Below, one piece after another: positions 1 to 10,837 of a stretch of DNA of 64,000 bases. The stretch comes from Setomelanomma holmii. Lineage: Eukaryota; Ascomycota; Dothideomycetes; Pleosporales; Phaeosphaeriaceae. Within the stretch, counting starts at the first letter, position 1, and each line of letters opens with the position of its first letter. The DNA lies in NCBI GenBank assembly GCA_010015745.1, contig ML978224.1, positions 1-64,000 on the forward strand. The letters run 5' to 3'. The notes below the pieces were generated by a model. It was not told the origin of the DNA. It did not search any database and worked only from the letters and a program-made list of their open reading frames with translations. A program made the translations under genes and the position numbers.

Positions 1-204
1 GAACGTGAAAATCTGAGTGGCGCACGGGCCATTTTGAAAAGATTTCAGCTCACCAGGGAGCTGAAAGACAAAAGAAGGCAGCGCGCCTGCCACAACGCCT
101 GCAGCGGAGGGAGAGTGCTGGGAAACAGGTTTAAGAAGGCATTTGAGTCGTGTTCTGATGAAAAATCGATGGATATCGATCTTTCATTGACCTGGAAAAG
201 TTGA
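1..204 (+). CDS. C-terminal end of an unrecognised gene (partial)
   Basis: Frame 1 is open from the first base of the window to a TGA at 202-204, giving 67 residues. The segment is rich in Lys, Arg and Glu with two Cys in the middle (HNACS, ESCSD) and looks like a real C-terminus. It has no start codon because the gene begins before the window. No domain can be recognised. It could be chance open frame; 67 codons without a stop is only modest support. Confidence 0.35.
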   Translation, partial: ERENLSGARAILKRFQLTRELKDKRRQRACHNACSGGRVLGNRFKKAFESCSDEKSMDIDLSLTWKS

Positions 205-710
205 TGTTTGGTTGAGGTTGTATTGTGTGAAGCTACGAACAGTATGTATATATATATGGCTGTAAACAGTGCTAGTGTGGGACAGGTAGTCGCATCTCAT
301 CAAAGGTGAGTAGCAATTACAAACGAGGCAGGAGAGACTCCAAGGCGTGACAGGAGAGCAGGTAATGACATGCTTCGCTGTTGAAAATGTAGTCTGTGCT
401 TGCGCACCAATAAAGCTATGATTGCAGCGAAATTCTGCGGATTTGGATCCTTTCCATGGCAAGTGACATTGTTCTGCGCCTTTCAAACCGGCGCTTCATA
501 GTCCGGGTGATGAGCGTGTCAAGGGTTTGATTTTCTGGCGCGTGCAGTCGTCTGCTGATTGGCTGTCGGGCCGCGCCCGTGCACTAGTCTTGGCGACTCT
601 CCAGTTTCGGGGCCGAGAAGAACAGGCGAGGCCCATCAACAACATCACCTCACATTTCATCATCATCTGTCAGGACCCAAATCCCGGATAGAAGACCAAC
701 CACTCCTAGC
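205..710. other. Intergenic region, promoter side of the AIM9-like gene
   Basis: No convincing gene. A short (TA)n run lies near 244-258, and an inverted CCAAT motif (ATTGG) at 558-562, about 150 bp before the next start codon, is a plausible promoter element. A 100-codon minus-strand frame at 184-486 has no recognisable content and I do not accept it. Confidence 0.4.
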
Positions 711-2581
711 ATGAGGAGAATTTGTTTCGATATCCTGAAGCCTCGCTCTCTTTCACACGCCTGCTTTGGCCTACGGCAGGAACTATCCACCGCTCGGCAA
801 ATGGCACTGTATTCGACGAGAGAAACACTACAAGCCGGCAAGGTATCATCGAGTATCAGCGATCCAGAACATACGTTCTATAATTACACATCTGGTAGAT
901 GGTTGTAAGTAGCTAATGAACCTTGACATTTCCGTACTTGAATTGATAGGTCGAAACCACCGCAGGTACAACGAGCGTTTGCGTCTCTCTGAAAGGCGAC
1001 GTCATTTTGACATCCATGAGCTCTGTCAGGCTGTTGCCAAGTCTGTCGGTCGTTCCACTGATGACATCACTACCTTCGCAAAAATTGCTGAAGGTGGTTC
1101 ATACCGTATCTTTGAAGCGACATTTCAAGATAGGATGAATGTGATTGTGCGACTTCCATACCCTTCCACAGTACCTCGAGAATATGGTGTTGTCAGTGAG
1201 GTCGCTACAATGGAATATCTACGTCTGCATGGTGTTCCAATCCCGAAGGTCTTCGACTGGAGTTCATCAACGGACAATCTAGTCCGGTCTGAATATATCA
1301 TCATGGAAAAGGTTCAGGGTAAGGAATTGGAACATACTTGGTATACGATGACGGCAAAAGAGAGAATGGCTGTCGTGGAGAAGATTGTCGACATAGAGAG
1401 GATGCTATTTGCGATACGATTTCCTGCCAGTGGCAGCATATACTTTAAAGACTCTATGGGTACCCGAACTACTACAATTGACCTGCCCTTGGCTGCCAAT
1501 CGTGGCAAAACGGATAGGGTTTGCATTGGGCCTTCCACTGAATTCCTTTGGTGGTATCAAAGGCGAGACGAACTGGCCGTCAATCGAGGACCTTGTAAGA
1601 AATCCTTACTCCGTATTCTGTTCGCTCTTGATTAACTGGAAGGATGTAGGGGAAACGCCCAATGAGCTGTTAGAGGCAGTTGGTCATAGAGAATTGGCCT
1701 GGTTGCAAAAGTTCGGCAAGCAACGTTTCCCCTGTGAACCGCTCTATAGAGAATTCTACGGTCGTCAAGAAGTCGACCCGCAGGTGCAAGTAGACAGCTT
1801 AAGGGATTACCTCAAGGTTGCTCCACACATTATTCCCGAAAATCCGGAGTTATGTCAACCAACGATCCGTCACCCAGATCTCTCACCTAACAACATCTTC
1901 GTCTCTGAATCTGGCGACATTACTGGAGTGATCGACTGGCAACACAGCACCATACTTCCGATGTTCCTGCAAGCCAAGATTCCCAAGCATTTTCAAAACT
2001 ATGGAGATGACGATTCGGAGAATTTCCGACGTCCAGAGCTGCCTACGAATTTCGATTTCTTGGAGGAGAGCGAGAAGGCAAATGAGTTAGAGCTCTATCG
2101 CCGACGACAGCTCCACTATTTCTACCTGGGATTTACCAGTACCAACAACAAGCCCCATTTTCATGCAATGGGAAAACATGACCTCATTGTACGAAACCGA
2201 CTCTATGACACTGCTGGCAGACCGTGGGAAGGCGACAACACATCACTCAAAGCGGAACTAGTACAAACATCGACTTACTGGCCCGATATTGCTACTTCAG
2301 CAATGAAAGAAGCTAACTTTCCCGTCAAATATCCTGACGCAGATGTCACAAACTGCCTCAATATCGACGCAAAGCAGAAGATTGCGGATGCACAAATGCA
2401 GCAATTGCGCGACTTCATTGGAGTCAACATTGACGGATGGGTGCCGACGGAATACTACGAAGAGGCGAGGGAGAAAGAACGATATATCAAACAGCAAATG
2501 CTAGAAGCTGCGGAGACGGAGGACGAGCGGAAGGAGTTAGACGAACATTGGCCCTTCCAGGATCACGAAGAGTTGGATTAA
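711..2581 (+). CDS. AIM9-like mitochondrial aminoglycoside-phosphotransferase family protein
   Basis: Three exons, 711-904, 966-1594 and 1650-2581, joined across introns of 61 and 55 bp with GTAAGT/GCAG and GTAAGA/GTAG borders, give 584 residues. The joints restore SGRW-LYNERL and NRGP-WETP, which are characteristic of the fungal APH/AIM9 family. The kinase-like fold is visible: an ATP-loop region (KIAEGGSYRIFEATF), the catalytic HxDxxxxN motif as HPDLSPNN, and the metal-binding Asp in GVIDWQH. AIM9 proteins are mitochondrial and linked to mitochondrial inheritance in yeast; the exact substrate is unknown. The first about 40 residues are Arg/Ser-rich (MRRICFDILKPRSL) and fit a mitochondrial presequence. 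Full length for the family and no disabling change, so it is probably functional. Confidence 0.9.
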
Positions 2582-3587
2582 GGTGGCCAGAGGTCGATGC
2601 GGCGCCGCCAGTGCCAGAGGACCATGAGGTGCAGATGGTCGAATCGCTAGAGCCAACGCAGCCAGGAGCATCGCCATGGAGGGCCCTGGAGGCTCGAATG
2701 TATTGAGATATTGTGGTTGAGCTGGCTTGAACTATACTGGGTGCTTAGGGCTGTTCAAAGTACTTACAAAAAAGACGCGAACTGGTGCCGCGCATGATAT
2801 ACAAATATGTGCTCCAATTTCAATACTTGCAGACGTTGAATGAGTGTGAAATAACGGGCAACACGTCTAGGGAAGATGGGCGACCTGATAATTAGTCTGG
2901 GGAGCTATAGCATGCTGGAGCGGCGTCTGCGCAAGCGCGCACGGCAGCGCTGGATCGCGTTTGCGCGTGACGACTAGCAGGGCGCGAATGCCCAATTTAA
3001 GCTCTTCCTGCAGCCGCTGTGCGTGAGGCTGAGGTCGATGCGCACGCAACCTCACCCCGCCACAGCTAGAATCATGACCTCTGCGGTCTTCAATCCTCGA
3101 TGCGCACGGCGTCGCAGAATCAACGCGCAGCTCAAGTCTGCCCCAGAGTGGTGTGCAGCACCGTGATGCCCTCAACGTGACGCGTTCTCAGACTGCAGCA
3201 CGCATGGCGATCGTGCACCGGCACAGCTTCACGAGGCTGACCGCCAGCAAGCAGAACGATGAACAGTCTTGCTTGCACGTAGGTCGCTCCTAAATTCGAA
3301 CACTGACCAAAAGTAATGTACAAAACAGCCTGTCGAATGCACTCACCAGACCCACAGCGGTAGGCTCGTTGCCCATAGCAGCATGCGGCTGAGTATCACA
3401 CAGCCCCAAGCCCCCTCAAACGCCAGCTTTGTAGCCTGCCCGATGCTAACGTACCGATCTCGTGCAGGTCGTGAGGCCTGCTCCACTGCTCCATACTTCC
3501 TAGCTCTCCCCGCTGCTACGCTTAGATCGCGAGTAAACTCGAACCACGGTCTGCACGCATGTTCCAGAGGAACATACGGGTGCGGTG
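2582..3587. other. Intergenic region
   Basis: About 1 kb between the AIM9-like gene and the HET gene. Several overlapping frames of 60-100 codons exist on the minus strand (2867-3609), but they overlap one another and show no recognisable domain. I see no supported gene, RNA or repeat here. Confidence 0.4.
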
Positions 3588-4571
3588 ATGCGCCTGCTGC
3601 GACGCTCATCGGCCGGCGACTTCGAGCTACGTTCTATCAGCAATGACAACCCTCCTCCGTATGCCATCCTATCTCACACCTGGATCGAGGATCAAGAGGT
3701 CACGTACAATGAGCTAGTAGCAGGTACAGGCAAAAACAAGGCCGGGTACGAAAAGATCCTGTTCTGTGGCAGACGAGCGGCGGCAGATGGCCTTGAGTAC
3801 TTCTGGGTCGACACTTGCTGCATCGACAAGTCTATCAGCCATGAGCTCAGCGCAGCCATTAATTCTATGTTCTGCTGGTACCAGCGCGCATCCAAGTGTT
3901 ACGTCTACCTATCAGATGTCGCTGTGACAGCAGAGATCGCCGACGCCGACGCATGTCGGATAACGTGGGAGGCAGCGTTTCGGCGGAGTCGGTGGTTCAC
4001 GCGAGGCTGGACATTACAAGAGCTGCTAGCGCCGCCGTACGTCGAGTTCTTCTCCAAGGAGGGCAAGCGGCTGGGTAGTAGGATGTCGTTTGAGCAGGAA
4101 ACCCATCAGATCACCGGCATTCCAGTGGAGGTGTTGAGAGGGCAAAGTCTCGCCGAGCGTAGTGTGGAGGAGCGCATGAGCTGGGTGGCCAAGCGCACGA
4201 CGACATTGAAGGAAGATAAAGTGTACAGTCTGCTAGGAATCTTTGGGGTGTTCCTACCACTTATATATGGGGAAGGAGAAGTATACGCGACGTTGCGCCT
4301 AAGAGAAGAGATACACAGGCGCCAGGAAAGGCCGAGAGCAAGCAACGCGCTCTTCATGGTCCCCTTCTCAAGGGACGACTTATTCGTCGGTCGAGAGGAC
4401 ATCGTCGCCAAGATCAGCGAGCGCAGAGCAGCTGCACCAACGCATACTAGCATGGCCCTCGTTGGGCTCGGGGGCGTGGGGTGAGTACTGTTGCACCGTA
4501 CCTGTAATGAGTTTGGCGCCCTGCCAGCAAAATCGATACCATGCGATTTCCTCACCTGTACCAAAAGGTAC

Positions 4572-4680
4572 GCACGAGAATACTTAAGCTAAGTATTTCT
4601 CGCATAGTATAATATGTATAGATAGCGCTAGAGCTAGCACTAGCCCTAGTGGTTGAACTAGTCTAGCCTAGACTCTATGA
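4572..4680. repeat. Palindrome and CTAG-rich run inside the HET-gene intron
   Basis: At 4572-4603 the intron holds an inverted repeat with arms of about 14 bp (CGAGAATACTTA against TAAGTATTTCTCG, one unpaired base) around a tiny loop. Directly after, 4623-4680 is crowded with CTAG tetranucleotides. Both suggest that the 277-bp intron was enlarged by inserted, later mutated repeat DNA. Confidence 0.5.
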
Positions 4681-5955
4681 GCGAAGGCCACGTGTATGAT
4701 TGTGCGCCAACCTCGTTACAGTACCTACTCTAGACTGCAACGCTAACCAGAGGCCAGGAAGTCGCAGATTGCAATCGAGTATGCATACAGAGTCCAAACA
4801 GCAGAGCCGCACACGCTCGTAGTCTGGATACATGCGAGCAGCCCTATCAGGTTCCGGCAAGGATACAGAGACATGGCCGACAAACTTCTACTACCCGGGC
4901 GGGATGACCCAAAGGCAGACATGTTGCAGCTGGTACATGCCTGGCTGTCGGACAGGCGGAACGGACACTGGTTGCTAATACTTGACAACGTCGACGACGA
5001 CGGCGTCTTCTTTGGTGATGACCAAAACGGCGCTGGCACTAGCACAAGCCCTGCGCAGGCAGTTGAAGCGGCAGATCACGGCAGGCCGCTTGAGAGCTTC
5101 CTTCCTCAGACAGCACACGGAACAATCCTGATCACGTCGAGAAATAACATCGCAGCCTCTAATCTCGTTGGCGGACACGGTGGCGTCGTCGAGGTGGAGC
5201 CGATGGAGGAAGAGGTCGCGCTGGCACTGCTCCACACCAGGGTGCCGTTTGGCGAGTCGAGCCGGGCAGACGCCAAGGCGCTTGTGCACGTGCTAGAGGG
5301 CATACCTCTCGCAATTACGCACGCTGCAGCGTACATCAAGACGCGAGCATCTACCACGAGCATTTCCACCTACCTCGAGCTGTTCCGCGAGAGCGAGACC
5401 AACCAGGTGCACCTGCTCAGCAAGAAAGAGTGGAAAGACATCCGGCGAGACCATAGCATCCGGCATGCGGTGATTGCGACATGGCAGATCTCGTTCCAGC
5501 ACATCCAGAAGACGGAGCAGCAGGCTGCGGAGCTGCTTGCGCTGATGAGCATGTTCGATAAGCAGGGCATTCCGCGCTGGCTGCTGCAGGGGACTACTAC
5601 CCAGCTAGACTTCGACGACGCTCTAGCGCCCCTGCTCAGCTTCTCCCTGGTGAGGACGGAGATCGGGGCACAAGCATTGACGATGCACCGGCTAGTGCAG
5701 CTGTCAATGAGGAGATGGCTGGAGGCGGGGAAGGAGCTGGGCAGGTGGGTGAAGGAGTCAATCCAGGCTCTGAGTGCAGCATTTCCAAGCGGAGACTACC
5801 AGACCTGGGAGCGGTGTAAAGCACTGCTTTCGCACCTGAAAGAGGTTGTAAGCCACACGACAGACGACAAAGAAGGGTTGGGGAAGCAAGCGGCGTGCAC
5901 TCTGAGCGCGGGATGGTATATGCTGCTAAGGGGCGAGTATACGGCAGCAGAGAGG

Positions 5956-6281
5956 TATCTTTGACTGTCGTTAGACATTAGAGAGAAGGTGCTTGGACCT
6001 GAGCACCCGCACACGCTCACCAGCGTCAGCCGGTTTGGGTCAGTGCTGGAGAGCCAGGGATAGTACGACGAGGCGGAGGCAATGCATCGACGAGCGCTGG
6101 AAGGAAGAGAGAAGGTGCTTGGGCGAGAGCATCCTGACACGCTCACCAGCGTCAGCAACCTTGGGACGGTGCTGTCGAGGCAGGGAAAGTACGATGAGGC
6201 GGAGGCGATGCATCGACGAGCGCTGGAAGGAAGAGAGAAGGTGCTTGGGCGAGAGCACCCCGACACACTCACCAGCGTATA
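5956..6281 (+). repeat. Three 126-bp TPR-coding tandem repeats
   Basis: The unit coding for REKVLGxEHPxTLTSVSxxG recurs every 126 bp (42 codons), with the last two copies (from about 6082 and 6208) nearly identical at the DNA level. Recent homogenisation of this kind is typical of NLR sensor repeats. The two stop codons fall in the first, less similar copy and its border. Confidence 0.75.
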
Positions 6282-6456
6282 CCATCTAGCCTTCCTCTTT
6301 CATCGACAACAGCATTACTCTACTGCAATCGGGCTGTATCAGCGAGCATACGAAGGCTACACAAGAGCTCTAGGTATTCAGCATCCTACTACAGCAGCAT
6401 ACCTCAGCACTACAAATCTGCTTCAGAGCATGAATAAGTGTGACAGCTGTCACTAA

Positions 6457-7390
6457 TAGCTAAGATGTAAGAATAGAGAGAAAACAAATGTCTCTCCTCT
6501 ACAATTGTCCTGCAAATCCAAAGTCTACTTCTCCTGTTGTTATGAGCTTTATTAGTACATGCATACTGCCATACTGCAGTCTAAAGGATTCGAATAAGTT
6601 ACCATCAGCGTTAGTTTTGAACCTAGCGGCTAAGCACAAAGCCGTGGCTGTGTGCTCACTGAGTCAGCAGCTGCAGACACGCTAAGAAGTTTAAGACCTG
6701 CTTAGCTTAGCAGCAAAGATAAAATAGGACGCGGGATCATCCGAGCCATGCTGGCTCGTGCGTTATTAGCCCGGATCAACGACTAGCTGCCGGGCGGAAG
6801 TACCAGCGGGCGTGGCGGCCCTGCATAATTCGCTGTGCGACAGCAGCCACAATAAAAGTAATGACCTCCGCACACTCTAGGACGGCGTGCAGGCTCAGAT
6901 AACACTTCTTAGAAGATTCAAACAGCTCCAACAGCGTTGTGGTGGCGCTATAACAAAGGACGTCCAGTCTGCGACGGACTGAGTCTCTTCGCCGATCGGG
7001 CGGCCAGGCGACGATGCGATGTTTTTTTTTGTATTGGCTGGGTACAGTGTGCTCTTCGATAGGGGTAGCAGGAGACTTACGAGCATACATAGCAGACACT
7101 AGGGCGAGGGCTGAGTTGTAGATATTGTTTCTTGAAGTACCCCTCATGTTTTTCGAAGCGGGGGGTTTTTCGACCTTCAGGGAGAGACGTTAGCAGATCT
7201 TTCGCTAGTTGGAAGAGCTGGAATTAATTACTTCGTCGCATTTGACCCCGTTGAGTCTCCGGAAAACGCCCAGCTTGATAGGTAACCAGAAACCTGGAAC
7301 AAGTAAGGGGCGGTCCACCTCCTTCATTATGACTTCTTTATTGAGCAGTTACTTCACGTCTTTCGTTATACTGTTACTAATACCTTTCCA
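6457..7390. other. Intergenic region with degraded sequence
   Basis: No supported gene. A minus-strand frame of 123 codons at 6776-7147 has no recognisable domain and a shadow frame inside it. A short T run at 7021-7030 and a G run at 7163-7168 are the only sequence peculiarities. Confidence 0.35.
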
Positions 7391-7954
7391 TCACCATTGC
7401 TCATCATCTGGTTGTTGATGTAACTGACACATACGCAGCATTCTGAAAGCTTCGCCGGAAGGGATGTCTTTGGGGCTCGAATAATGCTCTATTTCGTGGA
7501 GATTAGCCTTGCCGTAAGAAATGATATGGGTATGGAATATGCCAAAACTTGGCCCAATACCTTCAACATACAACCGAACGCTCCACCATCTTTTCTCCAC
7601 TGGAAGTAGATCCTGCCCAGCTAGCACCAAATCGCGACCCTGCAGAACGCGCAGGGATTCATTTTCAAGATATCTAAGTTCCAGGAAGTGTCCGTTACTT
7701 GACTGTTTCAAAAGTGCATCTGGCTTGAGATTCGCTTCGCTCAACGCCACCTGTGATTGCTCATTGCATACAAGGACACAGAGACTGTTTGTTTCGCCAT
7801 TTTGTATGGAATCCTCAACGGCGACACTGTATTTGGACCAAGGTGCACCATCTCCGTTCGGCCCTTCATTCCGAAGCGAGCTTATTCTTGTGATACAGAG
7901 GGAATCGGAAGGTACTCTAGCGGTCCCTCGAAAATATATTCTTTTGTCGATCAT
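7391..7954 (-). CDS. Hypothetical protein
   Basis: An open frame on the minus strand, from ATG at 7954 (an upstream extension to 8053 runs into minisatellite DNA) to a stop at 7391, about 187 residues. Composition is protein-like and mixed, with motifs such as RYLENESLRVLQGRDLVLAG and EKRWWSVRLYVEG, but I recognise no family. It sits between a broken NLR gene and a repeat island, so it could be a decayed gene or a chance frame. Confidence 0.35.
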   Translation of the reverse strand: MIDKRIYFRGTARVPSDSLCITRISSLRNEGPNGDGAPWSKYSVAVEDSIQNGETNSLCVLVCNEQSQVALSEANLKPDALLKQSSNGHFLELRYLENESLRVLQGRDLVLAGQDLLPVEKRWWSVRLYVEGIGPSFGIFHTHIISYGKANLHEIEHYSSPKDIPSGEAFRMLRMCQLHQQPDDEQW

Positions 7955-8036
7955 GATGAAGTGATGGGGAACAAGCACGAGTGTACGGTAGGAAAGGTGG
8001 AGCGAGAGAGGTGTTGAGGCCCAAGAACTTCTTAAG

Positions 8037-8270
8037 ACTGGATCTGGGCGCATGCACGAGAGGCTTCTTTAGACGGAGATCCGAAGACAGGATCTGGAGA
8101 ACGGCGATGCATTTCCTGGATCTGGGAGCACGCACGGGAGGCCTGCTTAGATGGGATGTCGGAAAACGACAGGATCTGGGAGCACGCACGGGAGGCCTGC
8201 TTAGACGGAGGTCGGAAGACAGGATCTGGAGTCACGTACGGGAGAAGCGCTTAGGCGGTAGAAGCTGGAG
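8037..8270. repeat. Degenerate minisatellite, about 50-bp unit
   Basis: Units beginning GGATCTGG recur at about 8039, 8090, 8118, 8171 and 8221. The fullest version reads GGATCTGGGAGCACGCACGG and continues GAGGCCTGCTTAGACGGAGG. Spacing is near 50 bp, with one short unit. Confidence 0.8.
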
Positions 8271-8377
8271 GATGTAACGACACAGGTAAGACAGTATGAT
8301 CCGTATAGGGTCCGAACTCACTCAGGGGCATATGGGAGTGCGTGGGAGTTCAAGAGACACTGAATGATATTGCCACC

Positions 8378-8590
8378 AGGAGGTCCGATAATAGTCCGAT
8401 ACGGGTCAGTGTCTGATATGGGTTGGATATGAATCCAATATAAGTCAGTGTCTGATACAGATTCGATATGAATCCAATATGGCTCAGTGTCTGATACAGG
8501 GCCGATATGAATCCAATAAGGGTTTGATATAAGTCACTGTCTGATATGGGTCCAATATGAGTCCGATATAGCTCAGTGTCTGATATCGAA
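8378..8590. repeat. Degenerate minisatellite built on CAGTGTCTGATA
   Basis: The core TCAGTGTCTGATA recurs near 8405, 8450, 8485 and 8573 (with TCACTGTCTGATA near 8535), separated by variants of TCGATATGAATCCAATAT. Unit length is roughly 35-55 bp. Not related to the 50-bp array just upstream. Confidence 0.75.
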
Positions 8591-8951
8591 CTGGAACAAA
8601 AGGGGAGGGAGGAGTAGGAGAGGCGATAGCGATGGCGAGTAGAGGGTGGGCATGCCATCACTTAAAGTAGGCGCCGGACCTCAGGCAATTTGGTTGTATG
8701 CGTCGTGCTATTCTTGGGATTCGCTCAAGCGCTGGTGGAAGTCGCAGCTTCGCCTCTCCTCACCTCCAAAACCCCGCTAGGCAGAGTGACAGGGGGACTC
8801 CGCTGCGCAAGGTTCGTTGAAGCGGCAGTAGAACAGGACCTAAGCGAGGTGGAAACGCCTCCAAAAGCGGCGGCCAAACAACCCCCAAAACAGCTGCATT
8901 TCCACTACTACATAGATATTAGAAGTAATAAAAGAGGAGCTGATTATAGTA
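8591..8951. other. Spacer between minisatellite and first transposon
   Basis: A 117-codon frame starting at 8690 has a hydrophobic start but runs into the transposon end and has no recognisable domain. The last two bases (8950-8951, TA) are the target-site duplication of the adjoining element. Confidence 0.4.
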
Positions 8952-10835
8952 ACGTACTTCACAAGCGAGCTGATCATACAAGCGAGCTGATCACTCTGCC
9001 AAGCCCCCACCAAAATCTACTGTTACCTACAGTAGAAACGTGATGGCTCAACAACACAACCAGTTACTACCTTCAAAAGAAGCTCGAATAGGCCTTGCGA
9101 TTAAGGCTATCTAACAAGACGCAAATCTCTCTCAACAAAGCGCTGCAGCTATCTTTAACGTTCCTCAAAGTACACTCAGTACGCAACTCTCTGGAAAGCA
9201 GTGTCGACGCGATTGCACGCCTAACAATCGAAAACTTAGTCTAATAGAGGAGGACGTAGTTGCGGAGGATATACTTAAACTCGACGCGCGAGGATTTTCG
9301 CCCCGGCTTGCTGCTGTTACAGATATGGCCAATCTCCTGCTTAAGGAGCGCGGCCAGCGGCCAGTAGGCGTTCACTGGGCTAACAACTTTGTCAAACGTC
9401 GCCCTGACCTCAAAGTCAGTTTCAATCGCAAGTACGACTACAAGAGAGCTCTCTGCGAAGATCCTGAGGTCGTGCGAGGCTGGTTCTGACTTGTAGAGAA
9501 TACGAAAGCTAAGTACGGTATACTTGATGAGGACTCATACAACTTCGACGAGTCTGGCTTCATGATAGGCATGATATCAACTGGAGCAGTAGTCACAGGC
9601 TCTGAGCGTCAAGGACGGCCAAAGACGGTACAGCAGGGTGATCGAGAGTGGACTACGGTGATCCTGGGCATCAACGCGACTGGGTGGGCAATCCCACCCT
9701 TTGTCATCTTCCAGGGCAAGAACCACCTCTCTGCCTAGTACCAGGAGGAGAGCCTGCCTTCAAATTAGGTTATTGCAGTCTCTGAGAACGGCTGGACAAC
9801 AAATAAGCTTGGCCTGACGTGGTTAAAGCACTTCGACGTTCATACAAAGAAGCGTACTCTAGGCACAGTACGATTACTCATTCTTGACAGTCACAAGAGC
9901 TATAACTCGCTCAATTTCCAGCAGTACTACAAGGAGAACAATATCATCACTCTCTGCATGCCTTCTCACTCATCGCACCTCCTGCAGCCTCTTAATGTAG
10001 GTTGTTTCTCGCCTATGAAGAAGGCATACAGCCGCCAAGCTAAGAACTTGATGCGCAACAGGATCAACTACATCACCAAACTTAAGTTCTTGCCCTACTT
10101 TATTGCTACTTTTAAGAAGTCTATTACTAAAAGTAATATCCAAGGAAGCTTTTAAGGCGCTGGCTTGGTTCCACTTAACCCAGAGGCGGTGATATCAAAG
10201 ATAGACGCCCGCCTTCGTACACCTACACCACCTACTACTAAAGACCTCCTCTAGGTGTCTAAAACCCTAAGCAATACCCTAGAATTTGGGTCGCAATCAA
10301 CACTGCTTCGAGAGAGGATTCGAAGGCATGTAGATAGCTCGCCTTCAGCAATAGTTGATGCTCTTAAAAAGCTCTCAAAAGGCGCAGCAATAATCTCAAG
10401 TTCCTTAGTGCTAGTGCGCAACCAAGTCAAGGAGCTTCAAGCAGCTAACGAGGCCACCTCACGCCGTAAATCACGCAAGAGAAAGCGTATACAGGTAGAG
10501 GGCGCTCTTACAGCTGAAAAGGGCGTACGCTTAACTACTTTGAAGGAGTTTGCAGCGCGTAGTAATGAGAAGAAGGCAAAGAAGAGCGCACGCGCTGAGG
10601 GCAGTGAGCCATACCAACGGCGCTGTGGACGCTGCAGCGAGGCTGGGCACAATTCGCGCACATGTAAACAAGTAGAAGAAATAGTCTCTAATTAATGTAG
10701 AGTACTGTGCAGTACTGTACAGGACTGTTTTCTACTGTTGGGGTGTGTTTTCTACTGTAGGTAACAGTAGATTTTGGTGGGGGCTTGGCAGAGTGATCAG
10801 CTCGCTTGTATGATCAGCTCGCTTGTGAAGTACGT
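8952..10835 (+). mobile_element. Fot1/pogo-type DNA transposon, copy 1 (1,884 bp)
   Basis: Both ends begin ACGTACTTCAC and form terminal inverted repeats of about 85 bp, essentially identical to each other, containing a doubled subterminal motif CAAGCGAGCTGATCA. TA flanks the element on both sides (8950-8951 and 10836-10837), as expected for Tc1/mariner-pogo insertion. The single internal gene is a transposase full of stops. The length equals that of copy 2 exactly. Confidence 0.92.
9043..10695 (+). pseudogene. Fot1/pogo transposase, copy 1, with nonsense codons
   Basis: Frame from ATG at 9043 to TAA at 10693-10695 spans 551 codons with no frameshift, only nonsense changes: TAA after KAI, TGA after RGWF, TAG after HLSA and LPSN, TAA after QGSF and TAG after KDLL. 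Domains in order: N-terminal helix-turn-helix/CENP-B-type DNA binding, a DDE_1 catalytic core (YNFDESGFMIG, LLILDSHKS) and a C-terminal CCHC zinc knuckle (CGRCSEAGHNSRTC). Comparison with copy 2 shows several stops arose from TGG (Trp) by G-to-A, the complement of C-to-T. Dead element. Confidence 0.9.
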
Positions 10836-10837
10836 TA

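Larger units (their letters stand above)
3588..6456 (+). pseudogene. HET-NB-ARC-TPR (fungal NLR) gene with two in-frame stops
   Basis: Heterokaryon-incompatibility/STAND architecture. Exon 1 (3588-4480) carries a HET domain: PPYAILSHTW near residue 25, WVDTCCIDK, SRWFTRGWTLQELLAP and EDKVYSLLGIFG. Exon 2 starts at 4758; the splice restores the P-loop GLGGVGKSQ, then a Walker B-like LLILDNVDD and a winged-helix MHRLVQLSMRRW follow. C-terminal 42-residue TPRs (EAEAMHRRALEGREKVLG) follow in the same frame, but a TGA at 5962-5964 and a TAG at 6061-6063 interrupt them; the frame then runs to TAA at 6454-6456. Translation would end after about 699 residues, leaving HET and NB-ARC without the TPR sensor. 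Such proteins trigger cell death on recognising non-self. The intron is 277 bp, far longer than its neighbours. It may be a decayed allele or still make a truncated protein. Confidence 0.85.

Noticed and set aside
8037..8590. CRISPR-like repeat array
   Set aside because: Units are degenerate and contiguous, without unique spacers of constant length, and the genome is fungal.
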